A stretch of 64,000 nucleotides of DNA. Source: Ectocarpus siliculosus (lineage: Eukaryota > Sar > Phaeophyceae > Ectocarpales > Ectocarpaceae). A program made the translations under genes and the position numbers. This document shows, piece by piece, positions 14,101 through 24,558 of this stretch. Within the stretch, counting starts at the first letter, position 1; every line of letters starts with the position of its first letter. A model generated the notes under the pieces. The model was not told where the DNA came from. It was given only the letters and a program-made list of their open reading frames with translations, and did no database searches. The stretch covers positions 405,436-469,435 of the forward strand of contig FN647863.1 of assembly GCA_000310025.1 (NCBI GenBank), read 5' to 3'.

Positions 14101-16815
14101 GCTCCACCCGAACGGCTTTGGCATATATACGACTTCCAAGCGTTTCGTACAACACCAGAACGAATGCGGAAACGGGACTGCATGCCCTTTCGGACCCCAG
14201 ACATGAGGTGATCAAGGCAGTCGGTGAAAAGGCAAGGGCAAAGCGATCTACCAAGGAACAAGAAATACTGATACCTTTAGAGCTTTGTCTAATTGAAAGG
14301 TTGCTCACCACGCATGTGCACGCGCAGCAGTCGCCGCCGTCGTAGCCTGGGCAATCAGGGTGGGACAGGCGGGAAAGAGGTCATGAATAGCTTGGGAGAA
14401 GGAGAACACGAAAAATCAAGGTCGGATGGCACCAATTGTGTCCCTGACCTCGAAAATCTCTCCAATGCCAGCGTGTGCACGGGCAGCCGCTTGGACTTCC
14501 GCACAAATTCTCCACAGCACAACGCAAGCTCACCGCAAAGTTCGTTGTTGTTTCCCTTGTTACACCATCCATCGCCCACATTTCTCACGTACCTGGGTCA
14601 GTGGAATCAAGCGCGTTATACCATAGGGCAGCAAAAAGTTGAGGATTATTCCAGCACTACATTTCAAAATCTGGAGATGAGCAGGACAACGAGTCAGAGT
14701 CGCGAGCGGTTTGGCCGTATTCCAAGCAGCTATTGCGGACCAAAGGCTGGGCACGCTCCTCAACCGGCGATTCTGGGAAATCATACTGGGCGGGATACCA
14801 TCTGAACAGCAAGCATGTCATGATGTATGGAGGACATAGGTTTTTAAGCACGGCCGAAGAAAAAATTACATACACACATTCTGATTGATCGATTTCCACC
14901 ACGGCCAATAGGTTGGGATCTCAGTAGTAGTTCAGATAAAAATGTCATAATGCAACGAGGGGAATTCGTTTGGCAGCGATGAAGGACGAGAAGAGGGAAC
15001 GTGAGGAGGTCAAGACAGACACCAGCATAGCAATAGAGGAGGGAATCATGGAGCGGAAGATAGCAAGAGCTTCGAGCCCGATGACCTTCCCCACAACAAA
15101 CGATGCAGGGCCAGAGAAGAACTGCCGAAACATTGCTGTCAAAACGATGATGAGAATGATGGTGATGAAAGCGAGGTGGCTCGTGGTGAAAGCACTCCGA
15201 AACGAACTCGAGCGCAAGGTAGCAGCCTTGGTAGACGCGTGCAGGTTTCTTCTGTTGCTACTGTTTCTGTCTTTCATCTGGAGAATATGTAGCTTAGCCT
15301 CCCCCATCCGCCCCCTCGCGGGGTGTCTGTTGATGGCATTTAGAAGAGTTTTGTGTCTTCAACCGCACTGAGACTGAAGCGTTTTCATTGGTCAGCCGGT
15401 TAGCGCGGTCGATGCGAATAATAAAACAAAAAAAACACACACACACATGTGAGAGACTCCGAAACATGTCGGCGGCAATTGGCTGTCACTGCACGTACAT
15501 CCATGCCACACCGAAGATCACATCGGCAGCGAAAGTCATTCCCGAATAAAAATGCTCGTTCGTACAAATCGTCCCAAGGTGGGGCGCCAGCGACTAGATG
15601 TGGCGGAGTAGCAAGCCTAGTGGAAGCACCGCACCCATAGTTGTGACGCTCAATAGACGTCTACACGCCGCACGACACGGGAAACGCCTCTCGACAGAAC
15701 CAAGAAGGACCCGTGCATAGATTACAATGGCGTTGTTTGCAGCTTTGACATACTCGCAGTTCTCCACCATCATGGCGGTGATATCGTCGTCTTCAACACA
15801 CGGTGCCGCCGGGTCGATGCAGGCAAACCCGGAACCGTCGGAGGAGCAATACCAGTCGTCGTCGTTCCATGGGCTCTGGCACAAGCGCGAGTACCAATAG
15901 ACAAAAAGCAGTACTTGTTCAAGGATGAGGAAGGCGGGCTGGAGGGGAGGTAGGTCAGGGGTCAAGCAAGTGACAAGTCAGCAGGCCTTGGCTAAAGCAG
16001 GAAGAACTTCCGTTTGAGACCAATAGAGAGGACAGTAGGGGCGCGGGGGGCTACTGATATTTCGCACGCGATAGATGTTCGACCGTGGACCGCGCGTCCT
16101 CGAGAGCATTGTCCTCATAGAGCAGTAGCGAGGATAAGAGGGGGGAGGCTACCGATTCGGTTGGAAACCAACGCCAGCAAGTACAGAGCGTATGGGAATG
16201 CACCAAAAATTCAAATCCGCGTCTCGTTCATTGGATACCTAACTGTCGTGCTTCTTTTCTGCAGGCTTACGACAACTGAACGTGAGAACCCATGCCTTTA
16301 ACGTGCTTCACCCGATAGGTAAGACGGCAGAATTGCAAAGTCTCTCGCGTACAAAGGGTTCAAAAGAGTTGGGACGCGGGTGTTCGGAACAGAGAAGTTG
16401 GGATACCTACAATCGGGGCAGAGGGTCCACAGCATACACTTTTGAGAACTCCCACGTGCTTCTCCGATTTGCTTACCTCACACGTGCACTCGCAGCAGTC
16501 GCCGCCGTCGTAGCCTGAGGCAAAGAGGCACGGCAAGGAAGAAGCAGGGGTGCGGGAAATGTTGGTGCAACCTTTGAAGTACATCGTAAAACATTGAAAC
16601 AACTCGTTACACATAGGTTTACGTCTTCCTTGGGTTCAAGCCCCGCAGTTGACGGCGACAGCAACCAGAAACTCAATAGCTGCTGACGTGATTTCAAACG
16701 TGCAGAAAATACAGACGGCGGGATGGGTTGTGCAGTCGTTCGAAGGTGAAGTAGGTGAGGGAAGTGAGGGCGCACGTGCGCAAGGGGCCGCTACAGGATA
16801 GCGAGGAGAGAATCA

Positions 16816-16881
<66 letters not shown>

Positions 16882-19578
16882 GAAGGCCAATACCACTGCC
16901 ATAAAAAATGTCAGGTGGTTTGCGTAGGTCGATGTCCTCGCACACGTTGACGTGTGCCATAGCTTGACGTCCAGCGGGTCGGATATCAAACACGTCAACC
17001 TCTTACCGCATATTTCGTTGTTGTTGTCCTGATCACAATAACCGTCTCCCAACTCCGAAGTGTCGCAATTCTGCGCCATTTCGATGGTGATGTCGTCGTC
17101 CTCAACACAGGAGGCATCCGGGTCGATGCAGGCAAACCCGGAACCGTCTTTGGAGCAGCGCCGGTCGTCGTCGTATGGGTTCTGGTTTTGAAAGCGCGCG
17201 GCAAAGAGAGGTACATGCTCAAATCCACAGTAGGGACCTCGAAATAAGAGAGAAGCGTCGGAGTGAGAGACTAAGAGAGGAGAATCACGGAACCCGCTTA
17301 GGACATCTTCCGTTTGCATGCGTACCGATAAAAGGAAGAGACGTCTGTGCAAAAGGGTGAGAGAGAGGGAGAATATTCAGCCTCAGAGATGAAAGGCGAG
17401 TCACACATCGAGACAAAATATTCTGAGTGCCCTGCCCTTGTAATGCCAACGGGTATTTCAAGCGCTTTTGTTGCTTAGAATGTGCACACTGATGGTTCTT
17501 TGCACTCCGGAGGCGAAGAGAACGAACTAAATTGTCGAACGTTAGATTCAAACCGGCGGTAGAGGTATAGAGGAAGGGCGATGGGAGCGAAATCTACCGA
17601 AGATCGAGATGCAAACTGCTTTAAGAGAACCCATTCACGATTACGATTCACAATATTCTCACCACGCATGTGCACTCGCAGCAGTCACCGCCGTCGTAGC
17701 CTGATAGAAACGGACAAAAAGCAACGAACGCGGGAGAAAGAGACAGACGAACAAATACCAGGGTCATACCAGACCTTGCAGTTGGGATGGGGCCGAGCAG
17801 GTTTGCATGCCAACACAATTTCAGGAGGCAATGATGCATGAGAAAGTGGGTCTTCTTTTCAAACCGATCATGTCTGATGTTGATCAACACATACCTACAG
17901 GCTGCTTCATGGGGGGCAACCGTGAAAGTCATGAAAACGACAGAATGTGCAAGACAGAAACGGCGAGAGGAGCTGCCAAATGCACCGAATTCGCACCTAG
18001 CAACGATTTTTTCGCCATGCTACCTTCAATCTCATTGAAACCATTCTTCCTCATGAGAGAGAGAAGACCTATCGCGAGAAATGCTTTCGGAGGGAGAGAC
18101 CAGTTTCTACAATACCATGTCAACGTCATATTCACCCCGTAGGTTCATGCAAACAGTGAGATGAAGGAAGGTGAAAAGGAGACCAAGAACAGAATCATGT
18201 ATCGAGAGAACACAAATTAAATAGGACAATGTCACTAGGCCAGGCTAATCTATTTTTGTGGTCTTGTTGGTTCTAAACGTTTTAGAACCGCTGGAAAGTG
18301 CTTCTGTGATGAAATCGAGCGTTTTCCGTTGAATACTCTATTCCCGGACCCACGTACCGCACTCTGCTTTGTTGTTCCCGTCGTCGCAGTAACCGTCCCC
18401 GATATCGTGGACGTATTCACAGTTCTCCACCATTTCAACAGTAACGTCGTCATCGTCGACGCAAGAGGCGTCTGGGTCGACGCAGGCCATGTAGTCCGCA
18501 TCACAATTCTCCGGATAGTAGAAGTCGTCGTCGCTTTGAGTCTGGAGTAGGTAGGGGCGTCAACAGCGGGGGAGGAAAAGAGTTCTCAGCGACGGTTCTC
18601 AGCGACGGCGGGGCGGCAATGACGGGGTATTGCGAGAGAGACCCATGCCCATTTTGCATGGAAATTTCTTGCATGAGTATATTTACGCCTCGCATGTGCA
18701 TCCGATGTGCAATGTGCCAATACGAACAAGTGTTGTCAATCGGGCACTCTGTTCAATTAGCGTATCGAGGGCGGAAAGGGGAGAGCTCCATCCGAGAGAG
18801 CAGAGTCAACATCTTGAAAGAAAACAAACGGAAAAAACAGATCGTACCTGGCAAGTGCACTCGCAGCAGTCACCGCCGTCGTACCCTGCAAAGGCGGGTG
18901 GCGAGGGGGGACGACAGCGAATGCCAACAGGAAAGCAGGATATTGGCCCTAGGTTAGAGACGAGCCTCATCAGACCTATTGCAACGAGGGTTGTAGGCCC
19001 ACAGCTGGTCATAACCATGCAATCAGTCACGAGGGGGAGTGCCGAAAGCTTACTGGACCAGGCACATGCTGCCCCGAAATTCGTTAATTTCGTAAATCGA
19101 AAGAGAGAGCGATAGACACGAGACTTTTTTCAACAGCCCAACGATCTCGGTGATTCAATAGTTGACACACCTTCGAAGGGTGGGGCGATCTCCACTACCC
19201 AGGCGTGTATTTGAGAGGGGCAGACGGGCATACTACTCATGCCGCCTACTGTACCAACGATCCTCGATTGCCTATGTAGACAACAGGAAGAGAGCGACGC
19301 TCTCCAAACTCGGCGTCACACTTGGCTACCGTCTACCTCTAGATATCGTGTCAGCGCCCAATGTTCAAGGGCTTGGACAAACGTTGTTTCTGACGGAGCA
19401 CATCACATCACCAGGAGGTACACATACCGCATTCCGCGTTGTTATTTTCCCGGTCGCAGTACCCGTCTCCGATGCCATTCTCCCAGCAGCCGTCGCTAGA
19501 GTAGGAGTAGGCCGCGACACTGGACAGGAATACAGCAGCACCGAGGACGCCCAGCAGCCGGCTGGAAATATTTGTCAT
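4014..19578 (-). CDS. Secreted multi-LNR (Lin-12/Notch repeat) protein with C-terminal discoidin-like region; LNR gene B
   Basis: Exons (minus strand, high to low): 19578-19428, 18885-18848, 18541-18358, 17700-17663, 17181-17007, 16515-16478, 15875-15754, 14592-14534, 14346-14309, 13988-13790, 13466-13429, 12743-12575, 11858-11821, 11301-11133, 10470-10433, 9702-9537, 8776-8739, 8185-8020, 5126-4615, 4274-4131, 4025-4014. All borders are GT/AG, phases agree, and the total is 2532 nt (843 residues plus stop). The ATG at 19576-19578 opens a hydrophobic signal peptide (RLLGVLGAAVFLSSVAA), so the product is probably secreted. Nine modules follow. Each has an ACIDPxAxCVDDD-like Cys segment, then C-x-GxGxCDxxNNNxxCG and YDGGDCCxCTC, the LNR signature. 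The C-terminus resembles a discoidin-type beta-sandwich. In LNR families such modules bind Ca2+ and are held by disulfides; a cell-surface or wall adhesion role is inference. The gene lies next to a decaying duplicate, gene A. The exon structure is strongly supported; the function is unknown. Confidence 0.85.
5826..7888 (-). mobile_element. Degenerate DNA transposon inserted in the long intron of LNR gene B
   Basis: The element begins CCCTGTTTAAGGCCAC (5826-5841) and ends GTGGCCTTAAAACAGGG (7872-7888), terminal inverted repeats differing by one extra base. The TTTAAGGCC motif recurs in both subterminal regions (about 5826-5940 and 7735-7888), often as hairpins, as expected for transposase-binding repeats. 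Minus-strand open frames inside: 7600-7223 has a Cys/His cluster (CRGGCGGRLHGRC ... CTTC) and an HTH-like RLNIGEKVGILD. A second frame, about 7111-6620, is acidic and ends QTDMRQFL, close to a PCNA-binding PIP box, which is known in pogo transposases. No catalytic DDE core is visible and no clear target-site duplication was found. It is probably a deleted pogo/CENP-B-like element. Confidence 0.6.
8020..8185 (-). other. LNR module 9, first half (gene B)
   Basis: A 166-nt exon, phase 0 in and phase 1 out, after acceptor CTGTCAG and before donor GTGAGT. It encodes the Cys segment FACIDPSAPCVDDDDVTVD and the LNR core GIGNGWCDRNNNKEEC. Its DGGDC half is fused to the terminal exon 5126-4615 instead of being a separate microexon, with a 2.9-kb intron between. 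Confidence 0.85.
8445..8520. repeat. Near-perfect 33-bp foldback hairpin in LNR gene B intron
   Basis: Arm 8445-8477 and arm 8488-8520 are inverted repeats matching at about 31 of 33 positions, separated by a 10-nt loop (CCAGGCGCAA). The inner stem reads TTCGGATTCCAAACATG. It lies between exons 8776-8739 and 8185-8020. It could be a tiny MITE or a microRNA-like precursor. Confidence 0.85.
8739..9702 (-). other. LNR module 8 (gene B), exons 9702-9537 and 8776-8739
   Basis: The first exon (166 nt) gives FACIDPEAACVNDDDITVD and DVGDGSCDQGNNNEAC. The 38-nt microexon gives GYDGGDCCECTCE. Borders are CAG/GTAGGT and CAG/GTATAG. The intron between them carries a MITE-like copy near 8965-9165. Confidence 0.85.
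10433..11301 (-). other. LNR module 7 (gene B), exons 11301-11133 and 10470-10433
   Basis: The 169-nt exon encodes FACVDPNAPCVDDDSVTID and NIGDGYCSEDLNTPEC. Here the NNN tract is replaced by LNT, the most divergent core in the gene. The 38-nt microexon encodes AYDGGDCCSCTCQ. Confidence 0.85.
11821..12743 (-). other. LNR module 6 (gene B), exons 12743-12575 and 11858-11821
   Basis: The 169-nt exon encodes FACIDPAAPCVDDDSFTVD and GGIGNGWCDEDNNNELC. The 38-nt microexon encodes AYDGGDCCECTCE. The first exon is collinear with gene A exon 25151-24983. It is the last module before homology with gene A ends. Confidence 0.85.
12935..13130. mobile_element. MITE-like repeat (family 1), best copy
   Basis: Starts with CCCCCTGGACCGAT...AAAGCTCGGATTACTCC and ends with the inverse AATCGAGCTTTGAAATTGG-TCCAGGGGGTGTGATATCC, giving imperfect terminal inverted repeats around 120-190 bp of sequence. 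It lies in a gene B intron upstream of exon 12743. Related copies, with a GGCGGCGTTGGAACCGTCTC core, lie near 8965-9165, 20605-20800, 25455-25560, 52005-52190 and 53225-53395. Confidence 0.65.
13429..13988 (-). other. LNR module 5 (gene B), exons 13988-13790 and 13466-13429
   Basis: The 199-nt exon has an Asp/Trp-rich N-terminal extension (DDDWDDNWDDAW) before FACIDPSAACVDDDEVTVG and WIGNGYCNMNNNNEAC. The 38-nt microexon encodes AYDGGDCCECTCE. Donor of the first exon is GTGCGT. Confidence 0.85.
14309..15875 (-). other. LNR module 4 (gene B), split by an extra intron: 15875-15754, 14592-14534, 14346-14309
   Basis: This is the only module whose first half is interrupted. The 122-nt exon ends after the Cys segment at VENCE with donor GTATGT, phase 2. 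The 59-nt exon resumes after CCCAG with YVRNVGDGWCNKGNNNELC. The joined codon is GA|G. The microexon encodes GYDGGDCCACTCV. The extra intron is about 1.16 kb and contains a 120-codon minus frame (15307-14945) of unknown meaning. Confidence 0.8.
16478..17181 (-). other. LNR module 3 (gene B), exons 17181-17007 and 16515-16478
   Basis: The 175-nt exon encodes FACIDPDASCVEDDDITIE and ELGDGYCDQDNNNEIC. The 38-nt microexon encodes GYDGGDCCECTCE. The intron between holds a (GA)n tract (16822-16875); the matching gene A intron carries far longer GA/GACA tracts. Confidence 0.85.
16822..16875. repeat. (GA)n microsatellite
   Basis: About 27 GA units in an intron of LNR gene B. It reads as a pyrimidine (CT)n tract in the transcript. 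Confidence 0.95.
17663..18541 (-). other. LNR module 2 (gene B), exons 18541-18358 and 17700-17663
   Basis: The 184-nt exon encodes MACVDPDASCVDDDDVTVE and DIGDGYCDDGNNKAEC. The 38-nt microexon encodes GYDGGDCCECTCV. The homologous exon in gene A carries the nonsense codon. Confidence 0.85.
18848..19578 (-). other. Signal peptide and LNR module 1 (gene B), exons 19578-19428 and 18885-18848
   Basis: Exon 1 combines the signal peptide with a short LNR half (DGCWENGIGDGYCDRENNN) and lacks the ACIDP segment of later modules. It ends TGC G at donor GTATGT. The 38-nt microexon encodes GYDGGDCCECTCQ. Confidence 0.85.
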
Positions 19579-19870
19579 GGCTACTACGCCGCGGTTTCTC
19601 CAGGAAGTGTGGTCTGTTTGGCGAAGGTAGCGACACCAATACAGAGCGAATCGAACCGCACAGTCAGTATCATCGTAACCTTCTGAGGCTCGCGACCTGA
19701 GTTCGAATCTCAGCGAAGTCGCACGAACTGGGATTACTGGTGTTTGTTGTTCTTGGCACAAAAACGTCCATCTCTCCACATTTTTATCATCTGTGCTGAT
19801 CCAACTAACGCCTACGCCTTCCGTGGTCGCAGGCTAACTCTACCTACAATCGGTCACGAAGTTTGGGGTT
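19579..19870 (-). promoter_or_regulatory. 5' flank of LNR gene B conserved with gene A
   Basis: The flank resembles 32411-32700 upstream of gene A, including the CTGAG-TTCGAAT-CTCAG stem-loop at 19697-19713 (counterpart 32524-32540) and a CGCAGGCTAACT block near 19830 (32658). The duplication therefore included upstream sequence, so the 5' UTR or promoter was probably copied. No TATA box or start site can be assigned. Confidence 0.4.
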
Positions 19871-20604
19871 CGGCTCGTGCAAACAGAGGGATCGTCAGAC
19901 TAAGGGTAGATGTACCTTGAATGAAGGGGGCCCGCACACCTTAGAGTACTCTTTCAGGCTGTCTTAGGTGGTACATGAACCCAAAAAGGCCTAGGGTGCA
20001 CCCGGAGCTCCCACATTATGTTTTCGCCCCCCCACCATTCCGCGGGTGGCGGAGTTGGCCCTGGGTTCAGACATCCGTCCGTCGACACCAATAACGTGAA
20101 AAGAGGGAGAATCGCTCTCTGCAGACGTTGGGGAGGTTGTGTGCCCTGTTCTAAGGGGGTATCCGAACGCCACATGGATGGGCGTTTTCGTTTGTTGCCA
20201 AACAGTGCAAATAAAACTACATGCGTACGCATGGCCTTCATGTACTGCGGCAGCCTTCCGAGGTAGATCTGTAGAGGATTTGCCCTATGTTTCGCGATAT
20301 GAAGCCCTATCCCATTATGTGCTCTTCGCAGTCATCCTTGCCGCTGCTTCAAAAACGAGCACTTCCGCGTCGTGGCCTCAATGTTGGGTGCAGAGATAGG
20401 AATTCCCTCCCCGTTTTCGTGCTCAAACCTAAGCACAAGAAGCAGCTTCGGAATATCGAGATATAGCAACGCCGAAGACATTTGTTGGCTTGTCATGTAG
20501 ATAAACGAATACCCCGAGCCGACCGGCCGGCATAGCATACATTTATCCATACACCATTTTTTTCTTGTTAGAGATATTCCGTAGTTGTAGGGTGCAAAAG
20601 ATAT

Positions 20605-20800
20605 CGCACCCCCGGACCGATTTTCAAAGCTCGATTACTCCACAGCAGAAAGTAACGGCGGTGACGAATCTGGCGGCGTTGGAACCGTCTCGTTGATAAC
20701 TTGCCGAACACGCATCATTTGATTTCGGCATCCTCTTGGTCGTGGAGTAATCAAGCTTTCAAGATGGGTCGAAGGGGAGTAGTATCTTACGCGTCCTACG
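20605..20800. mobile_element. MITE-like repeat (family 1) copy
   Basis: Runs from GGACCGATTTTCAAAGCTCG to GAGTAATCAAGCTTTCAAGATGGGTC, with the central GGCGGCGTTGGAACCGTCTC. It is in the intergenic stretch between the two LNR copies. Confidence 0.6.
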
Positions 20801-23800
20801 GAAAACACACTTTGTTTCGTTTGATATTAGAACGTAAACCTCACAGAGAGACTACTACCCGTTCGAGATAAAGTCTCGGTCGAAAGGGATGTGATAAAGC
20901 ATTTTCAGCAAGTGGACTGAAACCGACTGGAGACTGGTTTATGACAAGCGCTCACAACGTTTCTGCCGTGTAGCTCCACTCCATTCACACACAAGGGTTC
21001 CTCTCCTGTGGCCCCCACCCAACCCCCTCTTGCGATGTTTGCCTTCGATTTTGTTGTGCATGCAGCATTCATTCTCTTCGTTTTCAAAGCGAACACATGA
21101 ACCACGGCTGAACTTCAGACAGCTCAGTAGACGAGACCATCTACCAGTTGACGCGTAGGTGCCCTACAGCAGTAGTGCTGGCTGGCATCACCGATTCTTC
21201 ACGTGCACAGAACACTACATCGGCTTGATCACACGAAAAAAAGGTGTGTAGTAAAATAGTACAATAGTCTAGACAAATTGTAGCGCATCTATTGTAGCAG
21301 GGTGTATCAACACTCGTTGGCACCGGAAAGACTCCAACACATCTTTCGTTCGAGGGGCGGCATTACTGCTGCATCTCTCTCCCGGAGTGTCTCTCACTTC
21401 AAGATTGTACATCGCACCGTGAATAGGGCTGAGGGTGACCTGCTGAACTTCAAGTGCTTGCTAAGCATTGCGATCTTTCAAAATGTGGAGCCTTGCAACA
21501 TTGTCTGGTAAGTGGGCAGGTGGACTGCGTTCTTTTGGCATCATCCCAGCCCCGTCAACATTCATGTCGGTTCGCTACCGCAGAGCGGCTGGCTGGCTGG
21601 CTGGGATCGAACAGCTTTTTGATATGTACATGTTGTACGATCATCGGCATAGACTATTGCAATTGCTGCGATCGATGAAGGTTCGACCGCCCGAACTACA
21701 TCACCAGCCACTACACTATAGACTTCATATGCAATCTCACCAGCACTGGCTAATCCACACGTACTGGCTGGCTGCGCTGCACTATAGGTGTAAGGCCGTG
21801 TCGTTATGGCGGGAGGAATCTTGTGTGGAGCGCGGGGGGGCCAGAACGAAGGCAAACTATAGAGAGGAGAATGTAGATTCTACCTTCCGCAAGAGGCCAT
21901 GATCTATATGTGTGCCGTCGTTGATACGCACACACCGGTCTGTACCGTCTGCACTCTGTTAGACTAAACATCAATACCTTACCATACCTAGAGGAAGAAG
22001 AGCTGTTGATCCTGTCCTGTTCCTTTGCCGGCCGGGTTGGCTGTGCCGTGCAAGGGGCAGAAAGGGTGTAGTGAGAGGCAGCTGGTGAGAGGGATCAAAT
22101 GTCATTACCCCGAGGGTGGAAATCACGGGCGGGGGACAACTACATATAAGTACCCCGTAGGCCACAAGAAGAGATGAAAAAAATCATGGTATGTGCGTAC
22201 TGCTGTGCCTGGCGTACCACGATCTGGGGACCAAAACACCACCTCCTGGCTACCAAACTGCACCAAACGGTGGTAGAAGTTGTGTGCGTATGAAATCAGA
22301 AGATCGGCGACCTACCATATGCATGTGTACTGGTTGTTGCCGTGTCACAAAAGTAGGTACAGTAGTCATGCTCTATCGAGGCGGCCTACAGTACAAGTAT
22401 TTTATACACTGCCAAGTACATTGTTCTGACGAAGCAGCGAACAGCGGAACGTTGGTGGTGGTGGTCTGCTGGTGATTGTGCGTGGAATCTGTACATATAA
22501 AACAAAACTTTAACTTTGTAGGCCGCAGTAGTTGTTGTCGTCCCTTTTCAAAAACGCGCTGTTCGATGTTTAAGCCTCCGACTCTTCCGCGAGGAGGGAG
22601 ACCAAGGCACACAAGGTGCTGCGCGCCGTGTCTCGCGCCCAGCGCGTAGCGCGGCCGCGACGGTGGCGCAGTGTGCGTGGAATTGGGATACTCCGTGGCT
22701 CTCCACCTGGAATGACACCGCGGTCTACACGTCTACACGTACGTACAGCAAGTCTCTCGTACATACAGCAGCAAAGCATTTACATGCTCTTTATTTACGG
22801 TCAAGCTCACAAGCCCTCCCGCTGTTTCAAACTCTACAGTGTGGTAACATCTTCAAATGAAAACCAAATGTGCATAGGACTGTTGGCCTGCTGCGCGAAT
22901 TAAATACACCGGAGGGGCTGCTGTTGGGTGCTGGGCAGGTCGGCTAGCCGCGGCGGTGTGGGTCCAGCCAATTTTTCTTCGATACAGCTCTCACGTGTGG
23001 CCCTCCCCTCCTGTGTGACCCCGACCACAACGAACCGCCGGGGAGAACAACAAACAGAAAAAACAGCGTGCGGTGCACACATCCCTGATGGTTCAATAGC
23101 CCTCTTGTACCCGATGGTCGCTACAAAAAACGTATCCAGTATTGAAGACCTACTGTACAGCCTCGGCCCGAAGGCGGGGGGGCGGTATCTTAGAGTTTAA
23201 CACCGTCCGTTTTTCTCGGGGTGAGATCAATCGCGGGACGGTGCGGCGGCGGGACTGTCAGCTGTTCGTGGGAGTGTGTGCGGTGTGACCTCTTGAGCCA
23301 TGCGTTGTACGACAGACTTTGCGGCCGCTGCAACTGTGTTTGCCTGCCCAGCTGGCCGTGGGCACGGTTAATCACACGGACTCCGCTTGAAGAGAAGGGC
23401 ATGTGGCTGACTCAAACCCCGCGTATATGACCACGCCCGAGAAGAGAGCGAGCGAGCACACGCCGTGAGCAGTTATTATTTGTATTGTGAGAAGCCACGA
23501 GGGTCTCCGATGTCCGACATAGACTACTCCACACAGTAGATCGGTGTAACCAAGGAACCGAAGCAACTGCATACCTGCAGCAGACCACGAACAACGTTCT
23601 ATTCTGTGTCCAATCGCTCAATCAGAAAGAGCGGACAAGATCGTCTCCGATATGTGTGCACCGCTCGTCATTCATTGCTCGTTCTACCGTTCGTTTTGTA
23701 GGCAGCTGTTTGTAGCCCCAAGTAGCCCGCAGGTCGAACTGCGGTGGCACCCACATACATACGCATACGTTTTTGCATCTCTTCTGGCGGACGGGGTATT

Positions 23801-24440
23801 TCGAATTTTTTTCTCCCATCCGTGATTCCACCAACGGCTTACCAACATCCAACGCAGCCGACAGAGGACCAGGACAGAACCAAGAACTCTTCTTCCTCCA
23901 GGTTCCTCCAGGTACAACAAGGGGTTGGTGCTTCAGCCTCTAGCACGTAGACGGTAGACCGTTGTGTGCATTCGACGCACAGCAGTCCGCGATTGATGGT
24001 CTTTCTGCTGACCTCGCATACATTTCCTGTTTTGTCTCTTGCCGCTCGCTCCACCCAAGTTCACAACAAGTTCCCTCCCGCCACCATGGCATGCGCTACA
24101 CAGCCCAGCTAGCCGGTACACGTGAAATTAGTCAGTGCATGTGGTGAGATTGGATGTGAGTCTATTGCGAAGAGTGTATCTCGAAAACACGGTGATAGAT
24201 GTATGTTCTTGCGGTCGTTGAACCTAAACAGCAGTATGCAGCAAGTGCCCGCAACCCTCTTCACGGTGATGGTGGTTGTAGCTGTTGATGTTGTGTGCTG
24301 CATTTACATCACCGAAGAGACAATACTTTCGAGGTGAATGTACGTGAATTAATATCCCTTGAAATGTTATAGTATGTTTTGAAGTCATTCCGGCAGCGAG
24401 TGTTGTGAAAACCTTGTAGAAATGTTTTGGTTCGGTTCAA

Positions 24441-24558
24441 GCCTACATGGCACACATAACGGATCAAGTATGCGAGCCAGCACACGGGCATCTGCACGTC
24501 GGTCTGAAGTTGTATAGTACTGTAGTCTAGTCTGAGAGAGAGTGTGTGCCATGTAGGC
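24441..24558. repeat. Foldback element at the edge of the LNR duplication
   Basis: A 16-bp arm starting GCCTACATGG at 24441-24456 is repeated in inverted orientation at 24543-24558, 86 bp apart. It lies close to where gene A stops resembling gene B. Confidence 0.75.

Noticed and set aside
15726-15875. Module 4 of gene B as a degenerate LNR (reading on to KAANNAIVIYARV)
   Set aside because: Using the GTATGT donor at 15753 and the exon 14592-14534 restores a normal LNR with correct phase, so the module is intact.
19630-19725. Possible tRNA gene from the T-arm-like TTCGAAT stem-loop
   Set aside because: No D-arm, anticodon arm or full seven-base acceptor stem can be formed around it; the copy at 32524-32540 fails in the same way.
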